Below the pieces are notes generated by a model. It saw nothing but the letters and a program-made list of their open reading frames with translations. It ran no database searches and was not told where the DNA came from. This document shows positions 1 through 10,050 of a stretch of DNA of 64,000 nucleotides, one piece after another. Location of the stretch: assembly GCA_029637525.1 (NCBI GenBank), contig CP072660.1:496001-560000 (forward strand), given 5' to 3'. Position 1 is the stretch's first letter. Each line of letters starts with the position of its first letter. Source of the DNA: Desulfurococcaceae archaeon MEX13E-LK6-19 (GTDB taxonomy: Archaea; Thermoproteota; Thermoprotei_A; Sulfolobales; Desulfurococcaceae). A program made the translations under genes and the position numbers.

Positions 1-423
1 GACCCTGATCTAAATGCTCGTATTGTAGCTTTCAGAATAGTTAGGGCGCTAGAGAAAGAGATACCTTATCGTAGAATTGCTTTAGCCATGTTGAGAAGGA
101 TAATGGCGGCTGGTGCTGTGGGAGCAGAAATAGTTATAAGCGGTAAACTTAGATCCGAAAGAGCTCGTTATGAGAAACTTAAGGCAGGAAGAATTTATAA
201 AGCTGGTGATCATGTCGAGTACATTGTTGATAGAGCTGTTGCCAAAGCTCTACTGAAGAGAGGTGTTTATGGAGTAGAAGTTATTATCGTAAAACCAGGT
301 CTACGCCCGTCAGATTATGTTGCAATACGTGAGCTTAAACCGGAAGAACTTGAAGAACTTCGTCCTCAACCAGTTGAAACTCCTGTAGAAAAGAAGGAGG
401 AGGTTGGGCAAAGTGAAGCCTGA
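1..423 (+). CDS. rps3: 30S ribosomal protein S3, C-terminal part
   Basis: The frame is open from the first base and ends at TGA 421-423, so the gene begins upstream of the window. The visible 140 residues match the C-terminal half of archaeal S3, which lines the mRNA entry channel of the small subunit. A conserved basic segment with [10 protein letters not shown] and a [13 protein letters not shown] strand is followed by a Glu/Pro/Lys-rich tail typical of archaeal S3. It overlaps or abuts L29, as expected in the S10-like operon. Identification is secure; only the N-terminal KH domain is missing because of the window edge. Confidence 0.95.
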   Translation, partial: DPDLNARIVAFRIVRALEKEIPYRRIALAMLRRIMAAGAVGAEIVISGKLRSERARYEKLKAGRIYKAGDHVEYIVDRAVAKALLKRGVYGVEVIIVKPGLRPSDYVAIRELKPEELEELRPQPVETPVEKKEEVGQSEA

Positions 424-637
424 TGATATAAGGAAGATGCCTCCAGAAGAACGTATTAAGAAACTAAATGAACTTAGACTAGAACTACTAAAACTTAGAA
501 TGCAGTCACGAGTGGGGACACTAACTAATACGGCAAGAATAAGAAACATTAGAAGAGATATAGCTAGAATACTGACAATAATGAGAGAAGAAGAACTAGC
601 TAAAGAAAAAGAGAAACAGAAGAAACGTGAAAAATAA
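413..637 (+). CDS. rpl29: 50S ribosomal protein L29
   Basis: Small two-helix protein of the large subunit, sited near the exit tunnel where it helps dock SRP and chaperones. The 74 residues contain the family pattern [10 protein letters not shown] followed by a basic helix and a Lys/Glu tail. A TTG at 404 is in frame, but the strong ribosome binding site GGAGGAGG at 396-403 lies nine bases before GTG 413, so 413 is preferred. The start overlaps the end of S3, implying translational coupling. Confidence 0.88.
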   Translation: MKPDDIRKMPPEERIKKLNELRLELLKLRMQSRVGTLTNTARIRNIRRDIARILTIMREEELAKEKEKQKKREK

Positions 638-700
638 CCCAAAGACGCTGGCTGCGGTTTATTAACTACTTTAGTATAATTCCCGTTATGGGTAGTATTT

Positions 701-982
701 TTGAAACATACGAGAAAGAACATATTTTATCATGAATTAATAGGATTAAATATACATGTACTCGAACATACAGATCCTTCTTTAGTTTGCGTTAGAGGCA
801 TTATAGTTGACGAGACTCAAAAGACTCTTCTCATACAGACTATTGAAGGGAAGAGGAAAAGAGTTTTAAAGGAACATGGTGTTTACGAGATACAGCTTCC
901 AACAGGTGAGAAAGTAGTTATAAGGGGGTATCAGATTTTAGGTAGACCGGAGGATAGGTTGAAGAATATAGTGAAAAAATAG
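701..982 (+). CDS. rnp1: Ribonuclease P protein component 1 (Rpp29/Pop4)
   Basis: Protein subunit of RNase P, which removes 5' leaders from pre-tRNAs. The 93-residue protein shows the Rpp29 Sm-like barrel pattern: a GLNIHVLEHTDPSLVCVRGIIVDETQKTL segment in pieces, then the LPTGEKVVIRG strand and a C-terminal basic helix. Its place between L29 and S17 is the standard archaeal one. The start is TTG 701; no ATG or GTG is available in frame close by. The usual aIF1 (SUI1) gene sometimes found here is absent. Confidence 0.88.
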   Translation: MKHTRKNIFYHELIGLNIHVLEHTDPSLVCVRGIIVDETQKTLLIQTIEGKRKRVLKEHGVYEIQLPTGEKVVIRGYQILGRPEDRLKNIVKK

Positions 983-1001
983 TAGATGAGAGGAATGAGT
1001 C

Positions 1002-1355
1002 ATGGCTACAAGGAATATTGGTATACCGGGAATTAAGCCACCGGAAAAAGAGTGTAATGACCCTAAGTGTCCATGGCATGGTCATATTAAAGTACGTGGG
1101 ACTATACTGACAGGTGTTGTTGTTAGCGCCAAGATGCAGAGAACTGTTGTCGTTAGGCATGATTACCTGCATTATGTGAAGAAGTATAAGAGATATGAGA
1201 AACGTCACAAGAAAATACATGCACATAATCCCCCTTGTATAAATGCTAAAGAAGGAGATGTCGTCATTATTGGTGAGACCAGGCCTTTAGCTAAAACAGT
1301 TGCTTTTGTAGTCCTTGGTGTTGTTGAAAGGAAAAGTAGTGAAGGTGGTAGGTGA
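1002..1355 (+). CDS. rps17: 30S ribosomal protein S17
   Basis: OB-fold protein that binds 16S rRNA early in small-subunit assembly. The 117 residues carry the archaeal N-terminal extension with two cysteines ([10 protein letters not shown]) and the S17 core [31 protein letters not shown] in segments. The archaeal extension makes it longer than bacterial S17. The stop TGA 1353-1355 overlaps the ATG of L14 by one base, so the two are translationally coupled. Confidence 0.95.
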   Translation: MATRNIGIPGIKPPEKECNDPKCPWHGHIKVRGTILTGVVVSAKMQRTVVVRHDYLHYVKKYKRYEKRHKKIHAHNPPCINAKEGDVVIIGETRPLAKTVAFVVLGVVERKSSEGGR

Positions 1356-1777
1356 TGCCCAAGAAAGGACGTGGAAAACCAGCTATAGCTAGGAGAAGAA
1401 TCAATACAGGGCTTCAAGTAGGTTCTTATGTTACTGTTGCTGATAATAGTGGAGCAAAAGAAGTTATGATTATTGGTGTACCGGGGTATAAGGGTAGACT
1501 AAGGAGAATACCGCCAGCTGGCGTAGGAGATCTTGTTGTAGTTACTGTTAAGAAAGGTACACCTGAGATGAGAAAACAGATCTTCAAAGCCGTTATTGTG
1601 AGGCAAAAAAGACCTTATAGAAGACCAGATGGTACATGGGTTTCCTTTGAAGACAACGCAGTTGTCATAGTTACTCCAGAAGGAACTCCAAAAGGTAGTG
1701 AGATACGTGGACCGATAGCTAAAGAAGCTGCTGAGAGATGGCCTCAGATTGCGAGTATTGCGACAATAATTGTTTGA
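1355..1777 (+). CDS. rpl14: 50S ribosomal protein L14
   Basis: Large-subunit protein at the subunit interface that makes bridge contacts with 16S rRNA and with factors. The 140 residues include the diagnostic [15 protein letters not shown] and [11 protein letters not shown] segments and the [11 protein letters not shown]-terminus typical of archaeal L14. A GTG at 1352 is directly upstream in frame, but ATG 1355, overlapping the S17 stop, is the better start. Confidence 0.95.
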   Translation: MPKKGRGKPAIARRRINTGLQVGSYVTVADNSGAKEVMIIGVPGYKGRLRRIPPAGVGDLVVVTVKKGTPEMRKQIFKAVIVRQKRPYRRPDGTWVSFEDNAVVIVTPEGTPKGSEIRGPIAKEAAERWPQIASIATIIV

Positions 1778-1796
1778 ATTTAGGAGGTGGAATAGA

Positions 1797-2240
1797 ATGG
1801 TATTAACTACTTCATCAAAACCGAGTAAACAGAGAAAAGCATTCTTTAATGCACCACTCCACATAAGGCATAAATTCTTTAACGCTCCTCTATCGCCTGA
1901 GCTTAGGGAAAAATATGGTGTAAAACGACTGCCTGTAAGAAAAGGAGATGTAGTAAGAATTATGAGAGGAGATTTTGCCGGTCATGAAGGCAAGGTTGTA
2001 GAAGTAGACCTCAAGCGTATAAGGATCTACGTTGAAGGGGCACAGATTAAGAAGGCTGACGGTACACCTGTTTACTACCCTATTCATCCATCCAAGGTAA
2101 TGATTGTAAAGCTTGACTTAAGTGATCCAAGGAGAAGAGACATTATAGAAAGGAGGAAAAAGACTATAAAAGAGGAATTAAGTGAAGGTGAAAAAGCACA
2201 GAGTAGTAGGGAGGAAGCTGAAGAAAAAGAGAGTAAGTAA
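1797..2240 (+). CDS. rpl24: 50S ribosomal protein L24
   Basis: KOW-domain protein that starts large-subunit assembly. The KOW motif [21 protein letters not shown] lies around residues 45-65 and is followed by a Lys/Glu-rich tail. An in-frame TTG at 1770 would add nine residues, but AGGAGGTGG at 1782-1790 lies seven bases before ATG 1797, which therefore decides the start. Length of 147 residues is normal for a crenarchaeal L24 with a charged tail. Confidence 0.93.
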   Translation: MVLTTSSKPSKQRKAFFNAPLHIRHKFFNAPLSPELREKYGVKRLPVRKGDVVRIMRGDFAGHEGKVVEVDLKRIRIYVEGAQIKKADGTPVYYPIHPSKVMIVKLDLSDPRRRDIIERRKKTIKEELSEGEKAQSSREEAEEKESK

Positions 2241-2252
2241 TAGGTGATAGCA

Positions 2253-3011
2253 ATGGCTAGAATGGGTGGAAAAAGGCATTTAAAAGCACTAGCGGCACCA
2301 AGATTCTGGCCTATACTTAGAAAAGAATACAAATGGGCAGTAAAACCATCCCCAGGCCCTCACCCAATAAGCCGCTCGATACCCTTACTTATTATCGTAA
2401 GAGACATACTGAAGTATGCCAAGACAGCTAGAGAAGCAAGAAGGCTTATTGCTGAAGGACACTTTAAAGTTGATGGGAGAGTCAGGAAGAACTACAAGTA
2501 CCCAGTCGGTCTTATGGATGTACTCGAGGTTGTAGATACAGGAGAGACATATAGAATGGTTCCAGTACCAGTTAAGGTCATGAGGTTATTGCCTATAGAG
2601 AAAGAAGAAGCTACGTTCAAGCTCTGTCGTATTGAGAACAAGACCACAGTGAAAGGAGGACATATACAGTTAAACCTACATGATGGAAGGAACCATCTTA
2701 TACGTGTTGCTGACCCTACAAATCCTGTTGAAGACGTGTATGATACTCTTGGTACAGTAAAACTAGCTATACCAAACCAGGAGATTCTCGATTATGTACC
2801 ATTGAAAGAAGGTGTGATAGCAATAATTGCAGGAGGACGTAACGTTGGTCGTGTAGGCAGAATAGTCTCCATAAAGAAGGGTATAAGGAGATTTAGAAGT
2901 ATAGTTACGCTTGAAGACAAGAATGGTAATAAGTTCCAGACAAGCCTCGATTACGTATTCCCTATAGGTGTTGAAGAACCCTTAATTAAACTCCCTGAGG
3001 GTGCATGGTAA
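2253..3011 (+). CDS. rps4e: 30S ribosomal protein S4e
   Basis: Archaeal/eukaryotic small-subunit protein with S4-type RNA binding, central and KOW-like domains. It begins [20 protein letters not shown] in the family-typical way, has the [18 protein letters not shown]4-like segment near residues 60-80, and a [17 protein letters not shown]-like segment near residue 195. ATG 2253 is chosen over GTG 2244 because family members start at this methionine. The stop overlaps the L5 start codon. Confidence 0.95.
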   Translation: MARMGGKRHLKALAAPRFWPILRKEYKWAVKPSPGPHPISRSIPLLIIVRDILKYAKTAREARRLIAEGHFKVDGRVRKNYKYPVGLMDVLEVVDTGETYRMVPVPVKVMRLLPIEKEEATFKLCRIENKTTVKGGHIQLNLHDGRNHLIRVADPTNPVEDVYDTLGTVKLAIPNQEILDYVPLKEGVIAIIAGGRNVGRVGRIVSIKKGIRRFRSIVTLEDKNGNKFQTSLDYVFPIGVEEPLIKLPEGAW

Positions 3012-3574
3012 TGCCGCTACATGACTACGTGAGTAACGTTGATGAGATCATAGAAAAATGGAATAAGCAACCAATGCTTAAACCTAGGATAGCCAAGGTT
3101 ACAGTCAATATTAGTGTTGGAGCAGCAACAGAAAGATTACCCAAAGCAATAATGGTTCTTGAGGAACTTACTGGACAGAAACCTGTGCCACGTAGAGCAA
3201 AAAGGACAATAAAAGATTTCGGTATTAGAAAAGGAGAGAATATAGCTGCAATTGTAACGCTTAGAAAAGAGAAAGCAATAGAATTCCTTAGAAAAGCATT
3301 TGAAGCTGTAGGATACAGGCTTAAGGCATCAAGTTTTGATGAGTTTGGCAACGTATCTTTTGGTATAAAAGAGCATATAATGATACCTGGAATGAAGTAT
3401 GATCCTGAAGTAGGTATATTCGGTATGGATATAGCTATCACGTTCGAGAGACCTGGATTCAGAGTTCTCCGTAGAAGAAGATGTAGAAAACGTAGTATTC
3501 CACGTAGGCATAGGGTTACAAAGGAAGAAGCAATGGTTTATTTGAATAAAGAATTCGGTGTAGAAATAGATTAG
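3011..3574 (+). CDS. rpl5: 50S ribosomal protein L5
   Basis: Large-subunit protein that binds 5S rRNA and contacts P-site tRNA. The 187 residues include [16 protein letters not shown], the [19 protein letters not shown] segment and the [11 protein letters not shown] loop of archaeal L5. The start ATG 3011 shares its A with the S4e stop; GAGGG at 2997-3001 is well placed for it. An ATG at 3005 is in frame but less likely. Confidence 0.94.
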   Translation: MPLHDYVSNVDEIIEKWNKQPMLKPRIAKVTVNISVGAATERLPKAIMVLEELTGQKPVPRRAKRTIKDFGIRKGENIAAIVTLRKEKAIEFLRKAFEAVGYRLKASSFDEFGNVSFGIKEHIMIPGMKYDPEVGIFGMDIAITFERPGFRVLRRRRCRKRSIPRRHRVTKEEAMVYLNKEFGVEID

Positions 3575-3587
3575 GAGGCGTATGCTT

Positions 3588-3752
3588 ATGGGCAAGTATA
3601 GACCACCTAAAAAACACAAGTTCGGGAAAGGATCGAGAAAATGTATTAGATGTGGTTCCCGAGACGCGGTAATCCAGAAATATGGTCTCTATTTGTGTAG
3701 ACAGTGTTTTCGTGAGTTAGCCCCGGCTCTAGGCTTTAAGAAATATAACTAG
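3588..3752 (+). CDS. rps14: 30S ribosomal protein S14, zinc-ribbon type
   Basis: A 54-residue gene found by reading the gap between L5 and S8. It encodes [18 protein letters not shown] followed by two CxxC pairs (CIRC and CRQC), the zinc-ribbon signature of C+ S14 proteins, and ends ALGFKKYN. S14 helps build the head of the small subunit. AGGAGGCG at 3573-3580 is seven bases before ATG 3588; an upstream ATG at 3582 is only one base from it and so is unlikely. L5-S14-S8 is the expected archaeal order. Confidence 0.95.
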   Translation: MGKYRPPKKHKFGKGSRKCIRCGSRDAVIQKYGLYLCRQCFRELAPALGFKKYN

Positions 3753-3799
3753 GTTTTCCTATTCCCATGCCCTAGGACAGAGAGTAGGGTGAGACAAAG

Positions 3800-4201
3800 A
3801 TGGTCATGCTGGACACGCTCGCTAATGCGTTGGCGACCATATGGAATGCTGAAATGAGGGCGAAACCGGAAGCCCTGATTTGGCCTGCATCCAAGCTGAT
3901 AATAAACGTACTTAGGGTTATGCAAAGAGAAGGTTACATTGGAGAATTTGAATACATAGATGATGGTCGTTGGGGCAAAATTAAGGTCCAGCTACTTGGC
4001 AGGATCAATAAAACCGGTGTCATTAAACCTAGATTGCCAGTAAAATATGTCGATCTAGAGAAAATGCCCCACTGGCTTAGAAGATATTTGCCTTCAAGAG
4101 ATATAGGGATTCTAATAATATCAACACCCTATGGCGTCATGTCGCATAGAGAAGCTCTTGCAAAGAGAACTGGCGGGATACTATTGGCATACGTGTACTA
4201 A
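3800..4201 (+). CDS. rps8: 30S ribosomal protein S8
   Basis: Small-subunit primary assembly protein binding helix 21 of 16S rRNA. The 133 residues begin [20 protein letters not shown] and end with the canonical [19 protein letters not shown] loop and GGILLAYVY terminus. The start is ATG 3800, with another ATG two codons later. It lies between S14 and L6 as in the spc operon. Confidence 0.95.
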   Translation: MVMLDTLANALATIWNAEMRAKPEALIWPASKLIINVLRVMQREGYIGEFEYIDDGRWGKIKVQLLGRINKTGVIKPRLPVKYVDLEKMPHWLRRYLPSRDIGILIISTPYGVMSHREALAKRTGGILLAYVY

Positions 4202-4214
4202 AGAGGTGAATACA

Positions 4215-4772
4215 ATGGCTAAGGCAGTACATGTTGTTGAGACTGTAGAGATACCAGAGGGCGTGACAGTCGATATTAATGGTATGAAGGTTAAGGTTAG
4301 TGGACCCAAGGGTGTTCTCGAAAGAGATTTTTCGCATGCACGAGGTATTTTGTTACGTAAAGAAAATAATGAAGTTATTGTAGAGGCCTATTTTGCGTCG
4401 CGAAGAGAAAAAGCGCTTGTTGGAACAATAGCAGCACATATAAGGAACATGATTAAAGGAGTTACCAAAGGTTTCAGATACAAGCTCAAGATAATATTCT
4501 CACACTTCCCAATATCTGTAGAGGTTGACGAAGCGAACAAAATTGTTAGGATTAAGAACTTCCTGGGTGAAAAAGCCGACAGAATAGCAAAGATTATTGG
4601 TGATGATGTGAAGGTACGTGTTGAAGGAGAAGATGTTATTGTTGAAGGTATTGATATAGAGCATGTTGGACAAACTGCTGCCAATATAGAGCTTGCTACA
4701 AAAGTCAAAGATAAAGACCGTAGGATATTCGCTGATGGAATATATATTTATGATTGGGGTGAAGAAGAATGA
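4215..4772 (+). CDS. rpl6: 50S ribosomal protein L6
   Basis: Large-subunit protein with two related domains, sited near the sarcin-ricin loop. The 185 residues begin MAKAVHVVETVEIPEGVTVD and contain VKVSGPKGVLERDF and the RRIFADGIYIYD terminus typical of archaeal L6. The frame stays open upstream to 4131, but ATG 4215, preceded by GAGGTGA at 4203-4209, matches the family N-terminus. The stop region overlaps L32e (ATGA). Confidence 0.94.
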   Translation: MAKAVHVVETVEIPEGVTVDINGMKVKVSGPKGVLERDFSHARGILLRKENNEVIVEAYFASRREKALVGTIAAHIRNMIKGVTKGFRYKLKIIFSHFPISVEVDEANKIVRIKNFLGEKADRIAKIIGDDVKVRVEGEDVIVEGIDIEHVGQTAANIELATKVKDKDRRIFADGIYIYDWGEEE

Positions 4773-5167
4773 GTGAATCAGGCAGATTATCTCGTTTACT
4801 TGAGTTGAGAAGGAAACTTAAGTCAAAGAAACCTGATTTCTATAGGCATTTATGGTGGAAGAAACCAAAATTTGCAAATGATCCAAAGTGGAGGAAACCT
4901 AAAGGTAATGATAATAAAATGAGGCTTAAGCTGAAAGGATACCCGCCGATGGTTGAGATAGGTTATCGGGGACCAGCTGAAGTAAGGGGGCTTCATCCAA
5001 CTGGATTAGAGCCTGTTGTAGTTAATAGTGTTAGCCAACTCAATGATCTTGATCCGAATAAGCATATAATATATATTGCCTCCACTGTTGGTTTGAAGAA
5101 GAGAATTGAAATAGAAACAGCAGCAAGAGAGCGTGGATTCAAACTGGCTAATCCCATAAGGAGGTGA
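4769..5167 (+). CDS. rpl32e: 50S ribosomal protein L32e
   Basis: Archaeal/eukaryotic large-subunit protein. The 132 residues contain the characteristic [30 protein letters not shown] and [18 protein letters not shown] segments. The ATG overlaps the TGA of L6 by four bases, and the stop is followed at once by the L19e ribosome binding site. Confidence 0.95.
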   Translation: MSESGRLSRLLELRRKLKSKKPDFYRHLWWKKPKFANDPKWRKPKGNDNKMRLKLKGYPPMVEIGYRGPAEVRGLHPTGLEPVVVNSVSQLNDLDPNKHIIYIASTVGLKKRIEIETAARERGFKLANPIRR

Positions 5168-5172
5168 GTAAC

Positions 5173-5631
5173 ATGCCCGACTTGACAACCCAGAAAAGAT
5201 TAGCCGCAGAAATCCTGGGTGTGGGTGTATCGAGAATATGGATTGACCCCGAGAGAATTGATGATGTTGCCGAGGCTATTACACGGGAAGACATCAAAAG
5301 GCTTATACACGATGGTGTGATAAAGGTAAAACCTATTCATGGCAACTCAAGGGCAAGATGGAAAGTACGTCATGAACAAAGGAAGAAGGGACGTAGAAGA
5401 GGCCATGGACGCAGGAAGGGAGACGCTACTGCCCGTCATGATAGGAAAGAGGATTGGATGAACAGGATTAGGAAGATAAGACGATTCCTGCGTTACCTAA
5501 GAGACCATAACATGATTGATAGGAGAACTTATAGGAGACTCTACAGGTTAGCTAAAGGAGGCGTTTTCAAGAGTCTGGCAAGCCTTAAACACTATCTCAA
5601 AGAACACGAGATCCTAAAAGAGGTAAGGTGA
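5173..5631 (+). CDS. rpl19e: 50S ribosomal protein L19e
   Basis: Archaeal/eukaryotic large-subunit protein with a long helical hairpin near the exit tunnel. The 152 residues begin [20 protein letters not shown] and contain the basic stretch [20 protein letters not shown] typical of L19e, then a helical C-terminal half. GTG 5164 is in frame, but GGAGGTGA at 5160-5167 is correctly spaced from ATG 5173. Confidence 0.95.
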   Translation: MPDLTTQKRLAAEILGVGVSRIWIDPERIDDVAEAITREDIKRLIHDGVIKVKPIHGNSRARWKVRHEQRKKGRRRGHGRRKGDATARHDRKEDWMNRIRKIRRFLRYLRDHNMIDRRTYRRLYRLAKGGVFKSLASLKHYLKEHEILKEVR

Positions 5632-5636
5632 AGTAA

Positions 5637-6260
5637 ATGGCTAGGGGGCCAACATACAAGGTACCTAGAAGAAGGCGGCGTGAAGGAAAAACCAATTACT
5701 ATAAGAGATACAGAATGATACTTTCAGGCCACTTGAGATTCGTTGTAAGGAAGACGTTAAAGCATGTAATAGTACAGGTAATTAAAGCAGCGCCTCAAGG
5801 CGATATAACGATAGCGGCTGCACATAGCAGGGAGCTTGTGAAGAAGTATGGGTGGAAGGCTGGTTTAGGTAATACTCCTGCAGCATACTTGACAGGATTG
5901 CTTGCGGCTTTGCGAGCGAAAAAAGCTGGTGTAACTTATGCAGTTCCCGATATAGGTTTGCATGCCCCGACGAAAGGCGCGAAAGTATTTGCTGCAATAA
6001 AAGCAGCTAATGATGTTGGGTTAAAGGTACCGGTTTCAGACGAAGTTGTACCTTCAGAGGATAGAATTCGTGGTGTCCACATAGCTCTTTGGGCTAAGAA
6101 ACTCAAGGAAGAATCCCCCGAACTGTTTGAGAAAAGATTTTCTCTCTATTTACAGAGAGGTTTTGATCCAGAGAATATTCCTGAGCATTTCGAGGAAGTT
6201 AAAAACAAGATTATAAACGACTATAAAGATGTTCTGGAGAAAGGGGGTGAAGGAGAATGA
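5637..6260 (+). CDS. rpl18: 50S ribosomal protein L18
   Basis: 5S rRNA-binding protein (L18p/L5e). The 207 residues begin [20 protein letters not shown] and contain the [16 protein letters not shown] and [21 protein letters not shown] segments of the archaeal family. It overlaps the next gene, S5, by four bases, as is usual in the spc operon. Confidence 0.95.
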   Translation: MARGPTYKVPRRRRREGKTNYYKRYRMILSGHLRFVVRKTLKHVIVQVIKAAPQGDITIAAAHSRELVKKYGWKAGLGNTPAAYLTGLLAALRAKKAGVTYAVPDIGLHAPTKGAKVFAAIKAANDVGLKVPVSDEVVPSEDRIRGVHIALWAKKLKEESPELFEKRFSLYLQRGFDPENIPEHFEEVKNKIINDYKDVLEKGGEGE

Positions 6261-6898
6261 GTATGAGTGCTGTAGATAGAGCTGCTATCGAGGAATGGGT
6301 TCCTAGGACACGTGTTGGACGTATGGTGAAGGAAGGAAAGATAACGAGTCTCAAGGAGATATTTGATAGAAATCTCCCGCTTCTCGAGCCCGAAATTGTT
6401 GATTACCTTCTTCCCGATTTGAAGTATGAGAGACTAGATGTATCTATTGTCCAGAAAGTGACTGACGCTGGTAGGGTTTCTAAGTTCAGGGTTGTCGTAG
6501 TTGTTGGTAATGGAGATGGATTTGTTGGTGTAGGTTCTGGGAAAGCGAGGCAATACTTGGTTGCTTTACAGAAAGCGATTAGAAATGCTAAACTGAATAT
6601 AACGCCAGTGAGGAGAGGTTGTGGAAGCTGGGAGTGTGGTTGCGGTAGACCACACAGTGTCCCATTTACTATTCAAGGGAAAGCCGGTAGTGTTAGAGTT
6701 ATTCTTAAGCCAGCTCCTCTTGGCACGGGTCTAGTTGCTGGTGATGTTGCTAAGAAAGTTCTTAGAATGGCCGGTATCAAGGATGTTTGGACTGAGACCT
6801 ATGGAGAGACTAGAACAACCTACAACTTCGCGATGGCTGTACTTGATGCTCTGAGGAACACCTATAAGTTCGTTACACCCTATGATTGGAGGAAGTAA
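6257..6898 (+). CDS. rps5: 30S ribosomal protein S5
   Basis: Small-subunit protein involved in decoding fidelity and mRNA unwinding. The 213 residues include the double-stranded RNA-binding segment [20 protein letters not shown] and the family-typical [19 protein letters not shown] loop, followed by the [17 protein letters not shown] domain. The start overlaps the L18 stop by four bases. Confidence 0.96.
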   Translation: MSMSAVDRAAIEEWVPRTRVGRMVKEGKITSLKEIFDRNLPLLEPEIVDYLLPDLKYERLDVSIVQKVTDAGRVSKFRVVVVVGNGDGFVGVGSGKARQYLVALQKAIRNAKLNITPVRRGCGSWECGCGRPHSVPFTIQGKAGSVRVILKPAPLGTGLVAGDVAKKVLRMAGIKDVWTETYGETRTTYNFAMAVLDALRNTYKFVTPYDWRK

Positions 6899-6903
6899 AT
6901 ACT

Positions 6904-7401
6904 ATGGGTGAAGGTGTGCCGGAAATGCCTTTATATGCCATAATAAGGATTAGGGGAAGAGTTGACGTACCTCCTGATATAGAGTATACATTGAAATTAT
7001 TGAGGCTTCACAAGAAATATCATGCTGTGTTATATCCATCAGACTTACCCGGTATACAGGGAATGCTACAAAAAATAAAAGACTGGGCAACATGGGGAGA
7101 GATTGATAGAGAGACATTAATCGAGCTTCTACGTAAACGAGGTAGAATCATAGGCGATAAACCATTGACAGATGAGTTTGTAGAGAAAAAACTAGCAATC
7201 AAAGGTGGGATAGAGGGACTAGCCGACGCTCTTCTCAAAGGCGAAGTAAAGTATCATAAGCTAAAGTTTGTGAAACCTGTCTTTAGACTACATCCTCCTA
7301 GGGGAGGATTTAAAGGTAGTATAAAGAAGCCTTTTAATGATGGTGGCGAGTTAGGGTATAGAGGACAAGCAATAAATGAATTGATAAAGAAAATGCTCTA
7401 A
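6904..7401 (+). CDS. rpl30: 50S ribosomal protein L30
   Basis: Large-subunit protein (L30p/L7e family). The 165 residues begin MGEGVPEMPLYAIIRIRGRV and contain DIEYTLKLLRLHKKYHAVLY, the classic L30 core; the archaeal C-terminal extension includes FRLHPPRGGFKGSIKKPF. ATG 6904 follows a GGAGG at 6888-6892 that lies within the end of S5; a TTG at 6886 is in frame but improbable. Confidence 0.94.
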   Translation: MGEGVPEMPLYAIIRIRGRVDVPPDIEYTLKLLRLHKKYHAVLYPSDLPGIQGMLQKIKDWATWGEIDRETLIELLRKRGRIIGDKPLTDEFVEKKLAIKGGIEGLADALLKGEVKYHKLKFVKPVFRLHPPRGGFKGSIKKPFNDGGELGYRGQAINELIKKML

Positions 7402-7412
7402 GGTGATGAGTT

Positions 7413-7868
7413 ATGGTCGTCAGGAGGAGGAAGAAATCAAGGAAACTTCGTGGCAGAACACGTACAATGGGATGGGGTAGAATAGGCCAGCACAGGAAAT
7501 CTGGTAGCAGAGGAGGCTTCGGTTTAGTTGGTTTCCACAAACATAAGTGGAGCTGGACAGTGAAATATGCGCCAAACTGGTTTGGTAAACATGGATTTAC
7601 TCAGCCTCCAGCAATAGTGGCTGAAATAAACGGTATCAATGTAGGTGTTCTCGACGAGATAGCTTATGAACTCGAGTCTAAAGGTATTGCAGAAAAAGAG
7701 AACGGTAAAATAGTGATTGATGTAACGAAACTAGGCTTCAACAAGGTGCTTGGTAGAGGACGTGTAACAAGACCGTTGAAAGTAATAACACCAGCTATAA
7801 CTGAAAGTGCTCGTAAGAAAATAGAAGAAGCTGGTGGTGAAGTAGTAGTTTTATCTGAAAGCGAGTGA
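7413..7868 (+). CDS. rpl15: 50S ribosomal protein L15
   Basis: Large-subunit assembly protein. The 151 residues carry the basic glycine-rich N-terminus [20 protein letters not shown] and the C-terminal Rossmann-like part ending [23 protein letters not shown] lies just before the start. It closes the ribosomal part of this transcription unit: the 152-base gap that follows carries T-rich stretches and a promoter for secY. Confidence 0.94.
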   Translation: MVVRRRKKSRKLRGRTRTMGWGRIGQHRKSGSRGGFGLVGFHKHKWSWTVKYAPNWFGKHGFTQPPAIVAEINGINVGVLDEIAYELESKGIAEKENGKIVIDVTKLGFNKVLGRGRVTRPLKVITPAITESARKKIEEAGGEVVVLSESE

Positions 7869-7960
7869 TAAGGTAATCTTGTTTTATCTAGACTAATACC
7901 AACTTGGGTAGGGTTTCCGTTTTTATCGAAAATTAATATAGCATTCAGCTTCTTAGCAAA

Positions 7961-7969
7961 ATATATAAT
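7961..7969 (+). promoter_or_regulatory. Putative TATA box for secY
   Basis: ATATATAAT lies 52 bases before the secY ATG in a 152-base intergenic gap that also has T-rich stretches after L15 (for example around 7881-7887 and 7919-7924). This suggests that secY can be transcribed separately from the ribosomal cluster. This is inferred from position and composition only. Confidence 0.45.
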
Positions 7970-8020
7970 CCTTACTCTGTAGGACTCTATTAGGCATCAG
8001 TGGCTGTGGGGAGCTAGCCA

Positions 8021-9442
8021 ATGGGTCTCTTGGATGCTATGGCGAAAATTGCCAACTATATACCCACTGTCGAGAAACCAGCTCAAAAACCAGGACTCTA
8101 TGAGCGTCTCTTCTGGACAGCTCTTGCTCTAGTAGCATATATTGTAATGGCTAACACGCCATTATACGGAATAGCTACAGCTGGACAAGGCCCTAATTTG
8201 CTCATGGTAGAAATAATATTTGCCTCGAATAGAGGTACATTAATGGAACTTGGTATAGGACCCATTGTAACAGCCGGTCTTATAATGCAGATTCTTGCAG
8301 GAGCTAAACTCATAGATATTGACTTGTCTAACCCCGAGGACCGTAAGAAGTTTACAGCAGCACAAAAGACCTTCGCGCTACTCCTAGCCCTATTCGAGTC
8401 AGTGATGTATGCAGCTGCCTGTAGATACTGGAGTTTCACCGGCAACCCGTTTACTGGCTGTGTCGCATCTGTATACCAGAGAGCTCTAGTGGCTATCCAG
8501 CTGTTTCTAGCAACATATTTCGTGATACTCTTGGACGAGATGATACAAAAAGGATGGGGTCTAGGAAGCGGTGTCAGTCTATTCATTCTTGCAGGCGTAT
8601 CGCAGCGTTTACTTTGGAAGCTATTAAGCCCCATTACAATAGGTGATGAACCAGTTGGTTTCATACCATACCTTGTTGTTGCTTTGTCAACAGGCAACCT
8701 AGGAAGCATAATAATGAGACCTAGTGGCCGCGGAGACTTAATAGGCTTAGTTGTTACATTAGTGATAATATTCATACTGATATATCTACAGGGCATGAAA
8801 GTAGAGATACCAGTTACTTCAGCGAGACTAAGAAGCATAAAGACACGTGTGCCTCTGAAATTCCTCTATGTAACAAACATACCGGTTCTACTAGTTGGTA
8901 TCCTGTACTCAGACATACTTGTATTCGCTACTTTGACAAGAACATACATGGGTCCGAGCTGGGTAGCAGATATACTAGCCAAGTATGATGAGAACGGTAG
9001 ACTCATAGGAGGTATTGCTTACTACTTATCACCACCAGGAAGTCTCTTAACAACACTATATGACCCTATAAAAGCAGTAGTCTATGCAGTTAGTGTTATT
9101 GGTTTAGCAGTGATCTTAGGTCTCATGTGGGTTGAGGTTTCAGGATTAAACGCAGCCTCCCAAGCAGAGCAGCTAATAAGCTCAGGGCTGGAAATCCCGG
9201 GTATACGTAGGAATCCGAAGATACTCGAGAGAATACTTGCTAAATATATAACACCTCTTACAATACTTAGCTCGATAATTGTTGCAGCAATTGCTGTGAC
9301 GGCTGATCTTCTTGGTGCCTATGGAACAGGTACTGGTATACTGTTGGCTGTAGGTATAGTCCAGCAGTACTACATGATGATAGCATACGAGAGAAGCCTT
9401 GAAGCATATCCTGCACTAAAGAGGCTCATTGGAGAGAAGTAG
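8021..9442 (+). CDS. secY: Preprotein translocase subunit SecY
   Basis: Channel-forming subunit of the Sec translocon (SecY/Sec61-alpha) in the cytoplasmic membrane. The 473 residues predict about ten membrane helices. Family signatures include NTPLYGI near residue 45, the LGIGPIVTAGLIMQ plug region and the GWGLGSGVSLFI segment, with a conserved ERSLEAYPALKRL terminus. SecE is encoded separately at 30671 beside Spt5. Length is normal for an archaeal SecY. Confidence 0.96.
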   Translation: MGLLDAMAKIANYIPTVEKPAQKPGLYERLFWTALALVAYIVMANTPLYGIATAGQGPNLLMVEIIFASNRGTLMELGIGPIVTAGLIMQILAGAKLIDIDLSNPEDRKKFTAAQKTFALLLALFESVMYAAACRYWSFTGNPFTGCVASVYQRALVAIQLFLATYFVILLDEMIQKGWGLGSGVSLFILAGVSQRLLWKLLSPITIGDEPVGFIPYLVVALSTGNLGSIIMRPSGRGDLIGLVVTLVIIFILIYLQGMKVEIPVTSARLRSIKTRVPLKFLYVTNIPVLLVGILYSDILVFATLTRTYMGPSWVADILAKYDENGRLIGGIAYYLSPPGSLLTTLYDPIKAVVYAVSVIGLAVILGLMWVEVSGLNAASQAEQLISSGLEIPGIRRNPKILERILAKYITPLTILSSIIVAAIAVTADLLGAYGTGTGILLAVGIVQQYYMMIAYERSLEAYPALKRLIGEK

Positions 9443-9460
9443 AAAGGGTAGACTATTGAA

Positions 9461-9904
9461 ATGGATTTAGTAATAGTAATCAGTATAGGGATAATCTTTT
9501 CTCTGGTAACAACATATGTTACTTATTTGATCTCTAAGAAGGAGTTTTTCGCCGAGGCCATAAGAGCGTATAGAGAACTGGCTGTAAGAGAAGTAGGTGA
9601 GGTTAAGGACAAGAGGAGTCTCAGACGTATAAGAAAAATTAGAAGCGAGCTGAAGAGAGTTAGAAGAAGACTGACAACTCTTTTCATAATAGGTGTTGTG
9701 CTTTTTACATCAATGTACATGTTATGTACTTCACTAATATACTACTTGTATCCTGGAATAGCAGGCTTCAAGAAAATACCCTTTGCAATACCCTTGTTTT
9801 CTCAAAAAATAAATGATGAATACTACACTCACGTAATAGTAATAGGATTCCTAGCCTTCATGACTCCATCGTATTTGTTTGCACGTATAATAAAATTCAG
9901 GTAA
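9461..9904 (+). CDS. DUF106 (EMC3/TMCO1/Oxa1-superfamily) membrane protein
   Basis: A 147-residue integral membrane protein with an N-terminal helix (residues 1-22), a long basic coiled region (KDKRSLRRIRKIRSELKRVR), and two or three further hydrophobic segments near residues 72-95 and 122-143. Size, topology and position directly after secY match the archaeal DUF106 family, which is related to YidC/Oxa1, Get1 and EMC3 and is thought to act in membrane protein insertion. The positively charged cytoplasmic coiled coil between helices 1 and 2 is the family hallmark. Function is inferred from family knowledge. Confidence 0.78.
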   Translation: MDLVIVISIGIIFSLVTTYVTYLISKKEFFAEAIRAYRELAVREVGEVKDKRSLRRIRKIRSELKRVRRRLTTLFIIGVVLFTSMYMLCTSLIYYLYPGIAGFKKIPFAIPLFSQKINDEYYTHVIVIGFLAFMTPSYLFARIIKFR

Positions 9905-10050
9905 TTAATAAACCAGAAATACTTGTCTATCATGCATTGAGATGTATGTGAATAAAATTTATAGTAGTCTTTGCTATGTCGATAAAATAGCTTAGATAAA
10001 GCCTCACGCAACCTATGAGATTCAAGTAAGATAAGGGAGGTTGTGAAGAT

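Noticed and set aside
8098-8838. Long minus-strand frame opposite secY
   Set aside because: Shadow of the secY coding frame: no promoter, ribosome binding site or family match.
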